From an uncultured Eubacteriales bacterium (GTDB lineage Bacteria; Bacillota; Clostridia; Christensenellales; Borkfalkiaceae), in assembly GCA_900548285.1 (NCBI GenBank), contig URKE01000003.1:1-64000 (forward strand): DNA of 64,000 nucleotides, given 5' to 3'. The notes under the pieces were generated by a model. That model was not told the DNA's origin and made no database searches. It worked only from the letters and a program-made list of their open reading frames with translations. Each line of letters begins with the position of its first letter. The stretch's first letter is position 1. The translations under genes and the position numbers were made by a program. Shown here one piece after another: positions 23,853 to 33,430 of the stretch.

Positions 23853-23884
23853 AAAACCACCCGCGTTTGCAGGTGGTTTTTTTA
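23853..23884 (+). terminator. Terminator of the XRE gene
   Basis: AACCACC (23855-23861) pairs with GGTGGTT (23872-23878), followed by a T-run. Confidence 0.85.
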
Positions 23885-23899
23885 TAAACATTATATATA

Positions 23900-23933
23900 A
23901 CGAAAGCCGCTACGGGATTTTCCGCAACGGCTT
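23900..23933 (-). terminator. Terminator-like hairpin after rny
   Basis: In minus-strand RNA 23933-23922 pairs over 12 bases with 23915-23904, including two wobble pairs that hold only on this strand. The T-run after it is short. Confidence 0.6.
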
Positions 23934-23949
23934 AAATCTTTATTTCGTA

Positions 23950-25554
23950 TTATTTCGCGTACTCAACGCAACGCCATTCTCTTATGACGTTAACCTTGAT
24001 CTGACCGGGATATTCGAGTTCGCTTTCAATTTTCTTCGCGATATCTTTAGCAAGAAACATCGCCTGATTATCGTCGATCTGATCGGGTTTGACCATAACT
24101 CTGACTTCTCTGCCCGCCTGAATCGCGAACGCTTTTTCAACGCCTTTAAATTGCGAAGAGATAGTTTCGAGTTGTTCGAGCCTCTTGATATAATTCGTGC
24201 TTGTTTCGCGCCTTGCGCCCGGTCTTGCGCCGGAGATTGCGTCTGCCGCCTGAACAAGTACCGCCTCTATGCACTTAGGTTCTACGTCGCCGTGATGCGC
24301 CTGAATACAGTTGATGACGTTTTTGTTTTCTTTGTACTTCTTCGCAAGGTCTACGCCGATCTGAATATGCGTGCCTTCGACCTCGAAGTCGACAGCCTTA
24401 CCGATATCGTGCAGTAAGCCGCCGCGTTTTGCGAGATTTACGTCAACGCCGAGTTCCGCAGCCATAAGACCGGCAAGATGCGAAACTTCGAGCGAATGCT
24501 GTAAAACGTTCTGTCCGTAACTGGTTCTGTATTTAAGTCTGCCGAGCAGTTTGATAAGTTCGGGGTGAATCCCGAAAAGACCGACTTCGAACATAGCCGC
24601 TTCGCCGGCTTCTTTGATCTGAACGTCGAGTTCTTTTTTGACTTTTTCGACCGTTTCTTCGATTCTCGCCGGGTGAATTCTTCCGTCGGCGATAAGTTTT
24701 TCAAGCGAAATTCTCGCAACTTCTCTTCTCACCGGGTCGAATCCGGAAAGGATAACGACTTCGGGCGTATCGTCGATGATTAATTCTATACCCGTAGCGT
24801 TTTCGAGCGCTCTGATGTTTCTTCCCTCTCTTCCGATGATACGAGCCTTCATATCGTCGCTCGGAAGGGGAACGACGGATACGGTGATTTCGGAAGCGTG
24901 GTCGGTACAGCATTTCTGAATCGCAAGGCTTATGATATCTTTAGCCTTTTTATCCGCTTCGTCCTTAGCCTCCTGTTCCATACTGCGGACCTGCATGGCA
25001 ACGTCCTTTCTCGTATCGTCGAGAATGGTTTCGGTGAGTTGCTTTTTAGCCTCTTCTTTGGAAAGACCGGAGATCTCTTCGAGTTTCTGAACGACGCTCT
25101 CGTATTGCTGATCTATCTTTTCCTGTTTCGCCTGAATGGAGGCAACCTTTCTGTCGAGGTCCTTTTTCTGTTGTTCGAGTTCTTCCTTCTGCTTTAAAAG
25201 ACTTGCGTCCCTTTTATTAAGAAGTTCCTCTTTCTGATTAAGTCTTTGTTCCGCTCTTTGTAATTCCGCTTTCTTTTCCCTCGTATCGCGTTCAAAGTCG
25301 TTACGAAGTTTAATCTCCTGCTCTTTTGCTTCGAGTATAGCCTCTTTTTTGATTGCCTTACATTCCTGCTCGGCTTCCTCTTTCATTTTCGCTATAACCG
25401 CTTCGGCTGTTTCGATTTTGGCTTTTCTGATTTTTTCGGAAATTGCTCTTCCGATAAAAAATCCCGCGACGCCGAATACAACGACGCATGCCGCCACGAT
25501 GCCTATCCACGGACCGTCTGACAATAAAAGCAGGGAGTGAATGTAGTAGTTCAT
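23950..25554 (-). CDS. rny: Ribonuclease Y
   Basis: RNase Y is the membrane-anchored endoribonuclease that starts mRNA decay in Bacillota lacking RNase E. The 534-residue protein has an N-terminal membrane helix (about 15-38), a long coiled coil (about 40-200), a KH domain ([20 protein letters not shown]) and an HD domain with [10 protein letters not shown] and LLHDIGKA. Length is typical (about 520). GGGAGG precedes ATG 25554, and a sigma-A promoter lies 70 bases upstream, so it forms its own transcription unit. Confidence 0.97.
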   Translation of the reverse strand: MNYYIHSLLLLSDGPWIGIVAACVVVFGVAGFFIGRAISEKIRKAKIETAEAVIAKMKEEAEQECKAIKKEAILEAKEQEIKLRNDFERDTREKKAELQRAEQRLNQKEELLNKRDASLLKQKEELEQQKKDLDRKVASIQAKQEKIDQQYESVVQKLEEISGLSKEEAKKQLTETILDDTRKDVAMQVRSMEQEAKDEADKKAKDIISLAIQKCCTDHASEITVSVVPLPSDDMKARIIGREGRNIRALENATGIELIIDDTPEVVILSGFDPVRREVARISLEKLIADGRIHPARIEETVEKVKKELDVQIKEAGEAAMFEVGLFGIHPELIKLLGRLKYRTSYGQNVLQHSLEVSHLAGLMAAELGVDVNLAKRGGLLHDIGKAVDFEVEGTHIQIGVDLAKKYKENKNVINCIQAHHGDVEPKCIEAVLVQAADAISGARPGARRETSTNYIKRLEQLETISSQFKGVEKAFAIQAGREVRVMVKPDQIDDNQAMFLAKDIAKKIESELEYPGQIKVNVIREWRCVEYAK

Positions 25555-25622
25555 ACACTACCTCCCGTAATTTATTAAGTAAAAACCGAAAATTACCTCA
25601 TTCTCGGCAATACACTTATTAT

Positions 25623-25651
25623 ATTTTAACTTATATTTTTCATAAAGTCAA
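25623..25651 (-). promoter_or_regulatory. Sigma-A promoter of rny
   Basis: TTGACT (25646-25651) and TAAAAT (25623-25628) on the minus strand are separated by 17 bp. Confidence 0.75.
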
Positions 25652-25669
25652 TCTATTTCGGGGATAATA

Positions 25670-25715
25670 AAGCGCGGCGAGCGATTTTTTTTGAGAAAAA
25701 CCGCTCGCCGCGTCG
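25670..25715 (-). terminator. dxs operon terminator
   Basis: An 11-bp GC-rich stem pairs CGCGGCGAGCG (25673-25683) with CGCTCGCCGCG (25702-25712), extended by an inner A/T stem. It is followed by a T-rich stretch in the minus transcript. Confidence 0.75.
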
Positions 25716-25727
25716 ATATTTTGTGTT

Positions 25728-27518
25728 TTATTTAAGGTCCGCCACAATATTTTCGGGTGTGAAGCCCGCTTTTTCCGTCTGACTTTGCGTCTCGGCATGT
25801 TTGACGAATACGTCGGGAAACGCGTAAATTTTTAATTTCGCGTCGATATTATGAGCAACAAAAAATTCCGCTACCGCGCTTCCGAAACCGCCGCTTGATA
25901 CGTTTTCTTCGAGCGTGATCACGTTTTTTCCTCCGAGTTTTATCAGAAAATCCTCGTCGAGAGGCTTCACGCTCCGGCAATTTACGATCGTAATTTTTTT
26001 ATCCGTAATATTTGTCGCCTGTTCCGCTAAACGGAGCGTTCTCGGTCCGACGCATAAAAGCACGTTTTCTTCGATATTTTCGCCGTATTCCCAAAGTTTT
26101 TCCGATATCGGCGTATGCGAATCGAAAAGATCGTGCGAGCCGTTCGGGAATCTGATCGCGCAAGGCGACGATAATTTAAGACAATAATCGAAAATATCCT
26201 TTAATTCTTCTGCGTCTTTCGGGGCGAAAACTTTCATATTCGGTATCATTCCGAGATAAGACAAATCAAACAACCCCTGATGCGTAACGCCGTCGTTTCC
26301 TACGACTCCTGCTCTGTCTACCATAAAGATTACGGGCAGATTCTGTATGCAGACGTCCTGCATTATCTGGTCGTAAGCCCTTTGCAAAAACGTGGAATAA
26401 ATGCAGACAACCGGTTTTAAACCGCCTTTCGCCTGCCCCGCGGCAAAAGTGACGGCATATTCTTCGGCTATCCCTGCGTCGTAAAATCTCTCGGGAAAAG
26501 TCTCGGCAAAAGGTTTAAGACCCGTTCCGTCCTTCATTGCCGCGCAAATCGCGGTTATTTTATCGTCTTTCAGAGCGGCTTCCGTAAGAATTTTACCGAC
26601 GGCATCCGAAAAAGTACACTCGTTGACTTTAAGGTTTTCGCCCACGCCGTGATAGATTTCCGCGTGATTTTCTGCGTCGGCAAGTCCTTTGCCTTTTACG
26701 GTCTTCAGGTGCAGAATCACTCCCCTGTCGGAGTTTTTTACGTTGTTGAGAATCCGTACAAGTTCGCTCATTTTGTTGCCGTTGAAAATCCCGACGTACT
26801 TGAAACCGAGCGAATCGATAACGGAAAGTCCGTTGATACTTCGTTTAATCCACCTTTTGAAGCCTTTCAGTCCTTTTCCGATAAAACAGTTACCTATCGT
26901 ACGCGAAAAGAAGTCCATAAACCGCCCGTAGGTTTTTTTCGTAGTCACGGACGACATGATTTTGTAAAGCGCGTTGTTGTTTTTGGATATGGACATTCCG
27001 TTGTCGTTCAGGATGATTATGAACTTCTTGGGCTTTTTCTCGTTGGCCGTCGCCGCTTCGAGGTTTTCGCCGTTAAAAAGCGAAGCGTCGCCCACGACGT
27101 CGATAACGTAATAATCCTCTTTGAGGGTATCTCTCGCCGAGCAATAGCCTAAGCAGGCGGATATGGAATTACCCGCATGTCCTGCCGCGAAAGCGTCGTA
27201 AACGCTCTCGGACGGATCGGGGAAGCCGCTTAAACCGTTTTCTCGGCGGATTGTCTCGAATCTGTCGTTTCTGTCGCTTAAAATCTTGTGAGCGTAACAC
27301 TGATGCCCTACGTCGAAAATCAGTTTATCTTTCGGGAAGTCGAAACAATAGTACAATGCAACGATTATTTCGGCAACGCCGAGGTTGGAAGCAAGATGAC
27401 CGCCGTTTTTGTTGACTACTCCGATAATACGTTCTCTGATTTCGTCCGCAAGCGTCCGAAGTTCCTTTATATTCAGTTTTTTCACGTCTGCAGGCGTTTT
27501 AACGTTATCGAGCAACAT
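25728..27518 (-). CDS. dxs: 1-Deoxy-D-xylulose-5-phosphate synthase
   Basis: Dxs condenses pyruvate and glyceraldehyde 3-phosphate to DXP, the first step of MEP isoprenoid synthesis, using thiamine diphosphate. The 596-residue protein has GHQCYAHKIL, the ThDP site (GDASLFNGENLEA to NDNGMSIS) and the transketolase pyrimidine-domain signature DRAGVVGNDGVTHQG. The usual GDG of the ThDP motif reads GDA. Length is slightly short for the family. It is last in an M18-HD-pepT-dxs run with tight spacing. Its product feeds ispA at 12.1 kb. Confidence 0.92.
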   Translation of the reverse strand: MLLDNVKTPADVKKLNIKELRTLADEIRERIIGVVNKNGGHLASNLGVAEIIVALYYCFDFPKDKLIFDVGHQCYAHKILSDRNDRFETIRRENGLSGFPDPSESVYDAFAAGHAGNSISACLGYCSARDTLKEDYYVIDVVGDASLFNGENLEAATANEKKPKKFIIILNDNGMSISKNNNALYKIMSSVTTKKTYGRFMDFFSRTIGNCFIGKGLKGFKRWIKRSINGLSVIDSLGFKYVGIFNGNKMSELVRILNNVKNSDRGVILHLKTVKGKGLADAENHAEIYHGVGENLKVNECTFSDAVGKILTEAALKDDKITAICAAMKDGTGLKPFAETFPERFYDAGIAEEYAVTFAAGQAKGGLKPVVCIYSTFLQRAYDQIMQDVCIQNLPVIFMVDRAGVVGNDGVTHQGLFDLSYLGMIPNMKVFAPKDAEELKDIFDYCLKLSSPCAIRFPNGSHDLFDSHTPISEKLWEYGENIEENVLLCVGPRTLRLAEQATNITDKKITIVNCRSVKPLDEDFLIKLGGKNVITLEENVSSGGFGSAVAEFFVAHNIDAKLKIYAFPDVFVKHAETQSQTEKAGFTPENIVADLK

Positions 27519-27538
27519 AAACGGTTTTCAATTCTACT

Positions 27539-28753
27539 TTAATACTTCTTTTCGGAATAAATTTCTATTATTTTTAAAATCACTTCGGTCATTTTGCCGA
27601 GAGCGTGGGAAGGAATGAATTCCTTTCTGCCATGGAAGTTAAGCCCGCCCGTGGAAAGATTCGGACAAGGCAAACCCTCGAACGAGAGTCTTGCTCCGTC
27701 CGTTCCGCCTCTTATCGGGATGATTTTAGGCTCGATTCCGCATTCTTTCATAGCCTTTTCCGCATTTTCGATAAGGTGGTAATTCTTCCTGATGATTTCG
27801 GACATATTGTAATAACTGTCCTTTATGTCCGCAGCGAAAACGCCCTCGCCGTATTTCGCGTTCAGAAAATCGACGACGGAAGCGAAAAACGTCTTTTTAT
27901 CCCCGAATTTTTCCATATCGTGATCGCGGATTATGTACTTCGCGGTAAGTTTTTCAACCCCGCCCGAAACCTCGTCCGCCATATAAAATCCCTCGTAACC
28001 TTCGGTGTTGACGGGGCGCATATTCTCCGGAAGCATCGAATGGAACTCCGCGAAAAGATCTATCGCGTTTTTCATTTTGTTTTTCGCGCTGCCGGGATGA
28101 ATACTCGTTCCGTTTATCGTCAGAATCGCGGAAGCGGCGTTAAAGTTTTCGTATTCGATTTCGCCGAGTTCGCCGCCGTCTACCGTAAAACCGAAGTCTG
28201 CGCCGAAGCCTTTCACGTCGAATAAATCCGTTCCTCTGCCGATTTCCTCGTCCGGCGTGAAGCCTATGAGAATTTTACCGTGCGGAATGGTCTTGTCGTT
28301 GAGAAGAATTTCAGCTGCGGTCATTATTTCCGCCACGCCCGCTTTATCGTCCGCGCCGAGAAGGGTTTTTCCGTCCGTCACGATGAGTTCTTCGCCCTTA
28401 TAATTCAGAAGTTCGGGCGTTTCTTTTACGGATATAACCGTTCCGTTTCCGAGGATTATATCGTTTCCGTCGCAAACAATCTCTTTCGGATTGACGTCCT
28501 TGCCGCTTACGGCGGGCGAAGTGTCGACGTGCGAAATAAAACAAAGGTTATTCAACCCCTCTTTCGTAGCGGGAATAACCGCCGTAACGTAACCGTTTTC
28601 ATCCTGTTTGACAACCGCGCCCATAGCGGCGAGTTCGTCGCGCAGAACTTTTAAAAGTACGGTTTGTCCCGGCGTACTCGGGCAAGACGGAGAATTCTCG
28701 TCCGATGTCGTTTCGTATCTGACATATTTCAAAAATCTTTCTTTTGCATTCAT
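27539..28753 (-). CDS. pepT: Peptidase T (tripeptide aminopeptidase)
   Basis: PepT is a cytosolic M20B dizinc aminopeptidase that removes the N-terminal residue of tripeptides. The 404-residue protein has FISHVDTSPAVSG (zinc His and Asp), LLGADDKAGVAEI (bridging Asp), TPDEEIGRGTD (catalytic Glu pair) and the late RGGTDGARLSFEGLP segment. It overlaps the HD gene by 4 bases (ATGA) and precedes dxs by 20. A second aminopeptidase (M18) lies upstream in the same run, pointing to peptide use. Confidence 0.95.
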   Translation of the reverse strand: MNAKERFLKYVRYETTSDENSPSCPSTPGQTVLLKVLRDELAAMGAVVKQDENGYVTAVIPATKEGLNNLCFISHVDTSPAVSGKDVNPKEIVCDGNDIILGNGTVISVKETPELLNYKGEELIVTDGKTLLGADDKAGVAEIMTAAEILLNDKTIPHGKILIGFTPDEEIGRGTDLFDVKGFGADFGFTVDGGELGEIEYENFNAASAILTINGTSIHPGSAKNKMKNAIDLFAEFHSMLPENMRPVNTEGYEGFYMADEVSGGVEKLTAKYIIRDHDMEKFGDKKTFFASVVDFLNAKYGEGVFAADIKDSYYNMSEIIRKNYHLIENAEKAMKECGIEPKIIPIRGGTDGARLSFEGLPCPNLSTGGLNFHGRKEFIPSHALGKMTEVILKIIEIYSEKKY

Positions 28754-29229
28754 ATCGCTCTTTTATCCTTCGGAGTAAATATTTCCCTCGTCGAACACAC
28801 TCTGTCTATAAGAATAAGTATCCACGCCTCCTTAGATCTCGGCAGATGCAAGAGATTAAGGGGAAACATATGACTTTCTATAATGTTTTTCTCTTTCGGC
28901 GTAAGCCCGTAATCCTTTTCGGCGTTCTTTGCGGCGATCAGCGCGTGTTTGAACCCGTGACACGTGAATTTGGGCGTTTTGTGCCAGTCGTAAAGATAGT
29001 AATCGTGAAGAAGAGCCGCTTTGACAAGCGCTTTCAGATCACAATCAACGTTGTTCGTTATCGCGTATTTATAACATTCTCTTGCAACGCTCACGCTGTG
29101 ATCGAACGTGGAAACGTCCGAATGAGCGAGATGTTCTTTCACCGACAGATAGTTGTCGGTAAAGCATATTTCGTTGAAAAGTTCGTCGAATACTTTATAA
29201 TCTATTTCTTCATACTCTTTCTTTTTCAT
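28750..29229 (-). CDS. HD-domain hydrolase of unknown substrate
   Basis: This 159-residue protein has a single HD domain. The metal-binding residues are visible as FDHSVSVA (first His), ALLHDYYLYDW (His-Asp) and a later Asp in LILIDRVCST. The extra HGFKHALIAAKNAEKDYG segment resembles small HD phosphohydrolases of Clostridia. The substrate, perhaps a nucleotide, is unknown. It overlaps pepT and the M18 aminopeptidase gene by 4 bases on either side, so translation is coupled. Confidence 0.75.
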   Translation of the reverse strand: MKKKEYEEIDYKVFDELFNEICFTDNYLSVKEHLAHSDVSTFDHSVSVARECYKYAITNNVDCDLKALVKAALLHDYYLYDWHKTPKFTCHGFKHALIAAKNAEKDYGLTPKEKNIIESHMFPLNLLHLPRSKEAWILILIDRVCSTREIFTPKDKRAI

Positions 29230-30629
29230 TTTATAAACGCCGCGAACGCCTCGTAGGTGCTGTAAAGGTCGCCCTTGGAAATCACTTCGTACGGAGCGTG
29301 CATAGAAATTACGGGGACGCCGATATCAATCGTGTCGATATTGAGTTTCGCGATAAACTTCGCGACGGTACCGCCACCGCCCGCGTCGACTTTTCCGAGT
29401 TCCGCGGTCTGCCAGACGATTTTGTTGTCGTCAAAGATTTTTCTCACTCTTCCGCAAAGTTCCGCGCTCGCGTCGCTCGATCCGCTTTTTCCGCCCGAAC
29501 CCGTGAATTTACAAATCGACGTTCCGTAAGAAACAAGACTTGCGTTCTTCTTTTCGTAAACCCCCGCGAAATTCGGATCGTAGCCGGCGGTTACGTCCGC
29601 CGAAAGGCAAACGCTGTTTGCGCGAACGAGAGCCGAAGGTTTATTTTGCGACGCTGCGATGATGTCGATAATATCCTCGTAAACCTTGCACTGCATACCG
29701 GTGTTACCCTCGCTTCCGATTTCCTCTTTGTCGGCAAGAACGACGAGTACGGTGTGTTCGTCGTCTTTTTCGTTCAGAAGGGCCGTAAGAGCGGGATAAG
29801 AGCAAACTCTGTCGTCATGCCCGTACGCGCCGATAAGGGCTCTGTCAAAGCCTATATCGCGGGCGTTGAATGAGGGAACAACGCAGAGTTCCGCGCTGAG
29901 AAAATCGCTTTCACACATACCGAAATCATCGTGAAGGTGTTTTAAAACGGTAAGTTTAACGGCGTCTTTTACGTCGTCGTCCTTAAACGGAAGTCCGCCG
30001 ACGAGAACGTTCAGCGTTTCGCCGTCGATTGCCTGCGAAAGATTTTTGGCATACTGCTCTCTCGAAAGGTGCGGAAGAAGATCGTTTACGTAAAACACGG
30101 GATCGTTTTCCCCTTCGCCTATCGCTATATCGACGGTTTTGCCGTTTTTCAAAGCAACCGTTCCGTGAAGAGCGAGAGGAATTGCCGTCCATTGATATTT
30201 TTTGATTCCGCCGTAATAATGCGTTTTAAGAAAAGCCATCGATGAATCTTCGTAAAGGGGGTTCTGTTTGATATCGAGCCTCGGCGAATCGATATGCGAA
30301 GCAAGAATTCTTATTCCGTCCTTTCCGACGTCGGCGGTACCGATTTTGAAAACGGCAAGACTCTTGCCTCTGTTATTATAATAATATCTGCCGCCGGCTT
30401 TGAGTTCGTCGCCGAAGCGATATTCCTTATAACCTCTTTCCTCGCAAAGAGCGATCGACGTTTTGACGGCCTCTCTTTCGGTTTTGGAAAGATCTATGTA
30501 TTTTTTATAATCCTCGGCATAATCGAACGCCGCTTTGATTTTTTCATCGCTCGAAACGACGAAGAAATTCTCTTTTTTGTAGGAAAGGTCTTTTTCGAGT
30601 TTTTGCCCTTCGGTTTTTTTCTTTTCCAT
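29226..30629 (-). CDS. M18-family aspartyl/neutral aminopeptidase
   Basis: M18 peptidases are large cytosolic dizinc aminopeptidases. The 467-residue protein has the metal ligands in ASHIDSPRLDIK, in YGHDDRVCSY, in DKEEIGSEGNTGM (catalytic Glu-Glu) and in VISMHAPYE near the C-terminus. The frame is open to 30653, but AAGGAG lies just before ATG 30629. It is the first gene of the M18-HD-pepT-dxs run. Both Asp/Glu-specific and general members exist in this family, so specificity is open. Confidence 0.93.
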   Translation of the reverse strand: MEKKKTEGQKLEKDLSYKKENFFVVSSDEKIKAAFDYAEDYKKYIDLSKTEREAVKTSIALCEERGYKEYRFGDELKAGGRYYYNNRGKSLAVFKIGTADVGKDGIRILASHIDSPRLDIKQNPLYEDSSMAFLKTHYYGGIKKYQWTAIPLALHGTVALKNGKTVDIAIGEGENDPVFYVNDLLPHLSREQYAKNLSQAIDGETLNVLVGGLPFKDDDVKDAVKLTVLKHLHDDFGMCESDFLSAELCVVPSFNARDIGFDRALIGAYGHDDRVCSYPALTALLNEKDDEHTVLVVLADKEEIGSEGNTGMQCKVYEDIIDIIAASQNKPSALVRANSVCLSADVTAGYDPNFAGVYEKKNASLVSYGTSICKFTGSGGKSGSSDASAELCGRVRKIFDDNKIVWQTAELGKVDAGGGGTVAKFIAKLNIDTIDIGVPVISMHAPYEVISKGDLYSTYEAFAAFIK

Positions 30630-30672
30630 TGTTTGATCTCCTTCCGCAAGCATACGCGCGTTATTTTTATTT

Positions 30673-30681
30673 AGTATAACA
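30673..30681 (-). promoter_or_regulatory. Extended -10 promoter element of the M18 run
   Basis: TGTTATACT on the minus strand lies about 45 bases before ATG 30629. No good -35 is seen at 16-18 bp, so it would act as an extended -10 promoter. Confidence 0.45.
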
Positions 30682-30755
30682 TATAAATATGATAAAATAA
30701 CGAATTAAAAGTATGTTTTTGTCGTTTTCCGAAAAAAATTTTGTATTTTACGAAT

Positions 30756-32771
30756 TTATTTCCCGTTTATATCCCGCCCGGCATCATATTTCAGGCTCGT
30801 TTTTTCCTTAAGGAATTTTTTTATCATTTTCTTTTCCCTGTCGAGCGGAATAAGCAAAGTGTCGATATAACCGAATTCGTTATCGAGCAAACTGAATAGC
30901 CTTTGATAAGTTTCATATAAAGGCGAATTATCGCTGTTTTTCGTATAAAACCCTAAAACGGTTATTTTATTACCATTTTTGGAAATGTAATCACTGATAA
31001 AAATTTTGTCGATATTTTCATCTTTCGCCGAAAATTCAACGATTGATTCAATGGACTTTTCTCCTATGCTCGTAGCGGTAAAGTCTTTATCGAATTTGAA
31101 ATTAAATCTGTTTTTCAACGAATAAAGATTTTGCAACTTTTCGTTTTTTACTTTTATAAATTCGTTATATTTTCTTCTTTTACCGCTATTGATAATATAC
31201 GTATCGATTATCGATAAAGCGCGTTCGGTATAATTTTCGTTTTCGGTTGCCCGCATAAGCAAATCGATTCCCGAATCATCTTTTATCGTTAAAAGCGTAA
31301 CGCCTTTTTCAAAAAGTAACTCCGAAGTTTCTTTACCATTTTCGGATAATTGATTATATATTTTGATAGCATTATCGAAATCGCCTGCAATTTTATAACA
31401 TTCGGCAATATTTAGCAACTCGCGTCTTTCGACAAATTCTTCACGATTGTTTTCATAGCGGGCAATCCGGTTCAGAACATTCTCATAACTTTCTTTTCTG
31501 GCCCTGTACTCTTCCTTGATACACTGATAATTAATAGCGTTGATAGCCGACACGATTCTATGATATTCGTCGTCGTAATTTTTATCGAAATTCAACTCTA
31601 CTCTTTCCGAATCGACGTTCAGATCGGATAATTTCTCCGCAAAAGTCCGTTCAACGGGTATTTCGGGCGAAAATCTTTGCCCGATTTCGCGTTCCCACTC
31701 CGCGCCGAAAAGCCCGTAATAAATGAAAAATTTGTCGAGAACAAAATCGCCGTACGCCCCGGCATTCAACTCCGAAGAAAACAATTCCTTATTAATATTG
31801 CATCTTTCGTCGTTTACAAAACAATCGTATATAAGCAATTTTTTGAATGCGTGAGCGTAAGGAACGGAATACGGTGTTTCCGCAATCATTTTATCGGTCA
31901 AAGAAGATAATTCCCTCTCAAACAAAACTTTATCGAAAGCGAACGTACCCTCGAGCAACTTCAAAAAATCAAAAGTTTTTCCCGATAAAAACGTCCGCGC
32001 CGCGATTCGTTTGTATTTTTCGATATACATATCGTATCGAAGCAAATTTTTCATTCTCTTGTCCGATTCGAAAGCGATTTCACGATAAATCGCGGATTTC
32101 AGTTCCTCGTCGGACATAAGTTGATATGCCGATATGCCGATACGAAGTTCATTTAAGCCGTTCTTACTCCTGAAAGCAATCTTGGTATCGCACGCGACAT
32201 AAGAAACGAACTTTTTGATACCGAACGCTCTATATACACAATCAATAAGCGAATACAATTCGGAATGGTCGTTGCCGTCGATTACTATTTCGGGATAAAA
32301 ACTTTCATCTTCAACCAGAAAATTTTTAATCCCGAAAAACATCACGTCGGCAGTGAGAACCACAACCGCTATCGTAATCGGTCTGACAAACATCATCAGA
32401 GATGCAACGAAAAACGCGGCAACTATCACAAACTGCAGAAAAAACAGATAAAGAACGGTAATTCCGCGTTTTAAAAGTACTTTTTTAAAAAACTTTTCTT
32501 TGTTTCGTCCGGCAAAATCGCTTCTCTTTTTAAGCCCCTTGTTGATTTTTTCAACGTCATCGCTTTCTTTTTTCATTTGCCGGATAGCAAATGCCGGCTT
32601 CACGCCGAACGCAGCGATAAGGATTACAACTGACAGCGCGGCGAGCAGAATCCCGAAATTATCGAGTTGTTCGCATTGCGCAAAATAAATTTTGCCCGCA
32701 AATGCCAGAAGCAGCGAAATTCCTGCGACGAACAAAAAAGCGAGCATTGAAGAAATTATATTCTTTTTCAT
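30756..32771 (-). CDS. Membrane M48-like pseudoprotease with TPR-like repeats
   Basis: The 671-residue protein has hydrophobic segments at about 5-28, 36-60, 103-128 and 131-149, then a domain laid out like an M48 peptidase. In M48 enzymes the helix after an (E/D)EL segment carries HExxH. Here DEELKSAIYREIAFESDKR has REIAF at residues 230-234, so both zinc histidines are lost. Residues about 440-540 hold TPR-like helices (IAECYKIAGDFDNAIKIYNQL). I read it as a non-catalytic, membrane-anchored scaffold or receptor; that is inference. It overlaps rpe by 4 bases and ends the rpe-side operon. No close family name is offered. Confidence 0.6.
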   Translation of the reverse strand: MKKNIISSMLAFLFVAGISLLLAFAGKIYFAQCEQLDNFGILLAALSVVILIAAFGVKPAFAIRQMKKESDDVEKINKGLKKRSDFAGRNKEKFFKKVLLKRGITVLYLFFLQFVIVAAFFVASLMMFVRPITIAVVVLTADVMFFGIKNFLVEDESFYPEIVIDGNDHSELYSLIDCVYRAFGIKKFVSYVACDTKIAFRSKNGLNELRIGISAYQLMSDEELKSAIYREIAFESDKRMKNLLRYDMYIEKYKRIAARTFLSGKTFDFLKLLEGTFAFDKVLFERELSSLTDKMIAETPYSVPYAHAFKKLLIYDCFVNDERCNINKELFSSELNAGAYGDFVLDKFFIYYGLFGAEWEREIGQRFSPEIPVERTFAEKLSDLNVDSERVELNFDKNYDDEYHRIVSAINAINYQCIKEEYRARKESYENVLNRIARYENNREEFVERRELLNIAECYKIAGDFDNAIKIYNQLSENGKETSELLFEKGVTLLTIKDDSGIDLLMRATENENYTERALSIIDTYIINSGKRRKYNEFIKVKNEKLQNLYSLKNRFNFKFDKDFTATSIGEKSIESIVEFSAKDENIDKIFISDYISKNGNKITVLGFYTKNSDNSPLYETYQRLFSLLDNEFGYIDTLLIPLDREKKMIKKFLKEKTSLKYDAGRDINGK

Positions 32772-33430
32772 GATCCTCTGAGATTATTTATAGCAACTCC
32801 GGCATCTGCCGCTCCGAAAACCGCGCTCCCCGCAACGAGAACGTCACACCCCGCCTTTATGGCAAGTTCAGAAGTGTCGTTGTTTATTCCGCCGTCTATT
32901 TCAAGAAGACAGTCAAGATTTTTTTCGTCGATAATCGCTCGGATTTTTCTGCATTTATCCAAAACTTCGGGAATAAACGACTGTCCGCCGAATCCCGGGA
33001 ATACGCTCATCACGAGAACCATATCGCATAACGGAATTTCCGTTTCGACTTTTTCAACCGGCGTGTCCGGGTTGATCACCAATCCGCATTTAACGCCGCA
33101 TTGTCTGATAAGTTTCAACACATCCGCAAGATTTTCCTTACATGCTTCATAGTGTACGGTTATGTAATCCGCGCCCGCCTCGGCAAATTTCTTCACGTAC
33201 TTTTCGGGCGAAACGATCATCAGATGACAATCGAGCGGTTTTCCGTCCGCTCTTTTTTTGAGGTCGCGTACCATTTTGATTCCGAACGTAATATTCGGAA
33301 CGAACACGCCGTCCATAACGTCAAGATGAATGACGTCAGCGCCGGCTTTTATAACTCTTTCAAGTTCGTCGCCCATAGCCGAAAAATCGGCGGATAACAT
33401 CGACGGGGCTATTTTAACGTTTTTTGCCAT
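32768..33430 (-). CDS. rpe: Ribulose-phosphate 3-epimerase
   Basis: Rpe interconverts ribulose 5-phosphate and xylulose 5-phosphate. The 220-residue TIM barrel shows APSMLSADFSAM, the metal-binding HLDVMDGVFVPN and CHLMI, the MSVFPGFGGQSF phosphate loop and LEIDGGI. Length is normal. It overlaps rsgA by 17 bases and the M48-like gene by 4. rsgA-rpe is the conserved Bacillota order. Thiamine pyrophosphokinase, often next, is replaced by the M48-like gene. Confidence 0.96.
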   Translation of the reverse strand: MAKNVKIAPSMLSADFSAMGDELERVIKAGADVIHLDVMDGVFVPNITFGIKMVRDLKKRADGKPLDCHLMIVSPEKYVKKFAEAGADYITVHYEACKENLADVLKLIRQCGVKCGLVINPDTPVEKVETEIPLCDMVLVMSVFPGFGGQSFIPEVLDKCRKIRAIIDEKNLDCLLEIDGGINNDTSELAIKAGCDVLVAGSAVFGAADAGVAINNLRGS

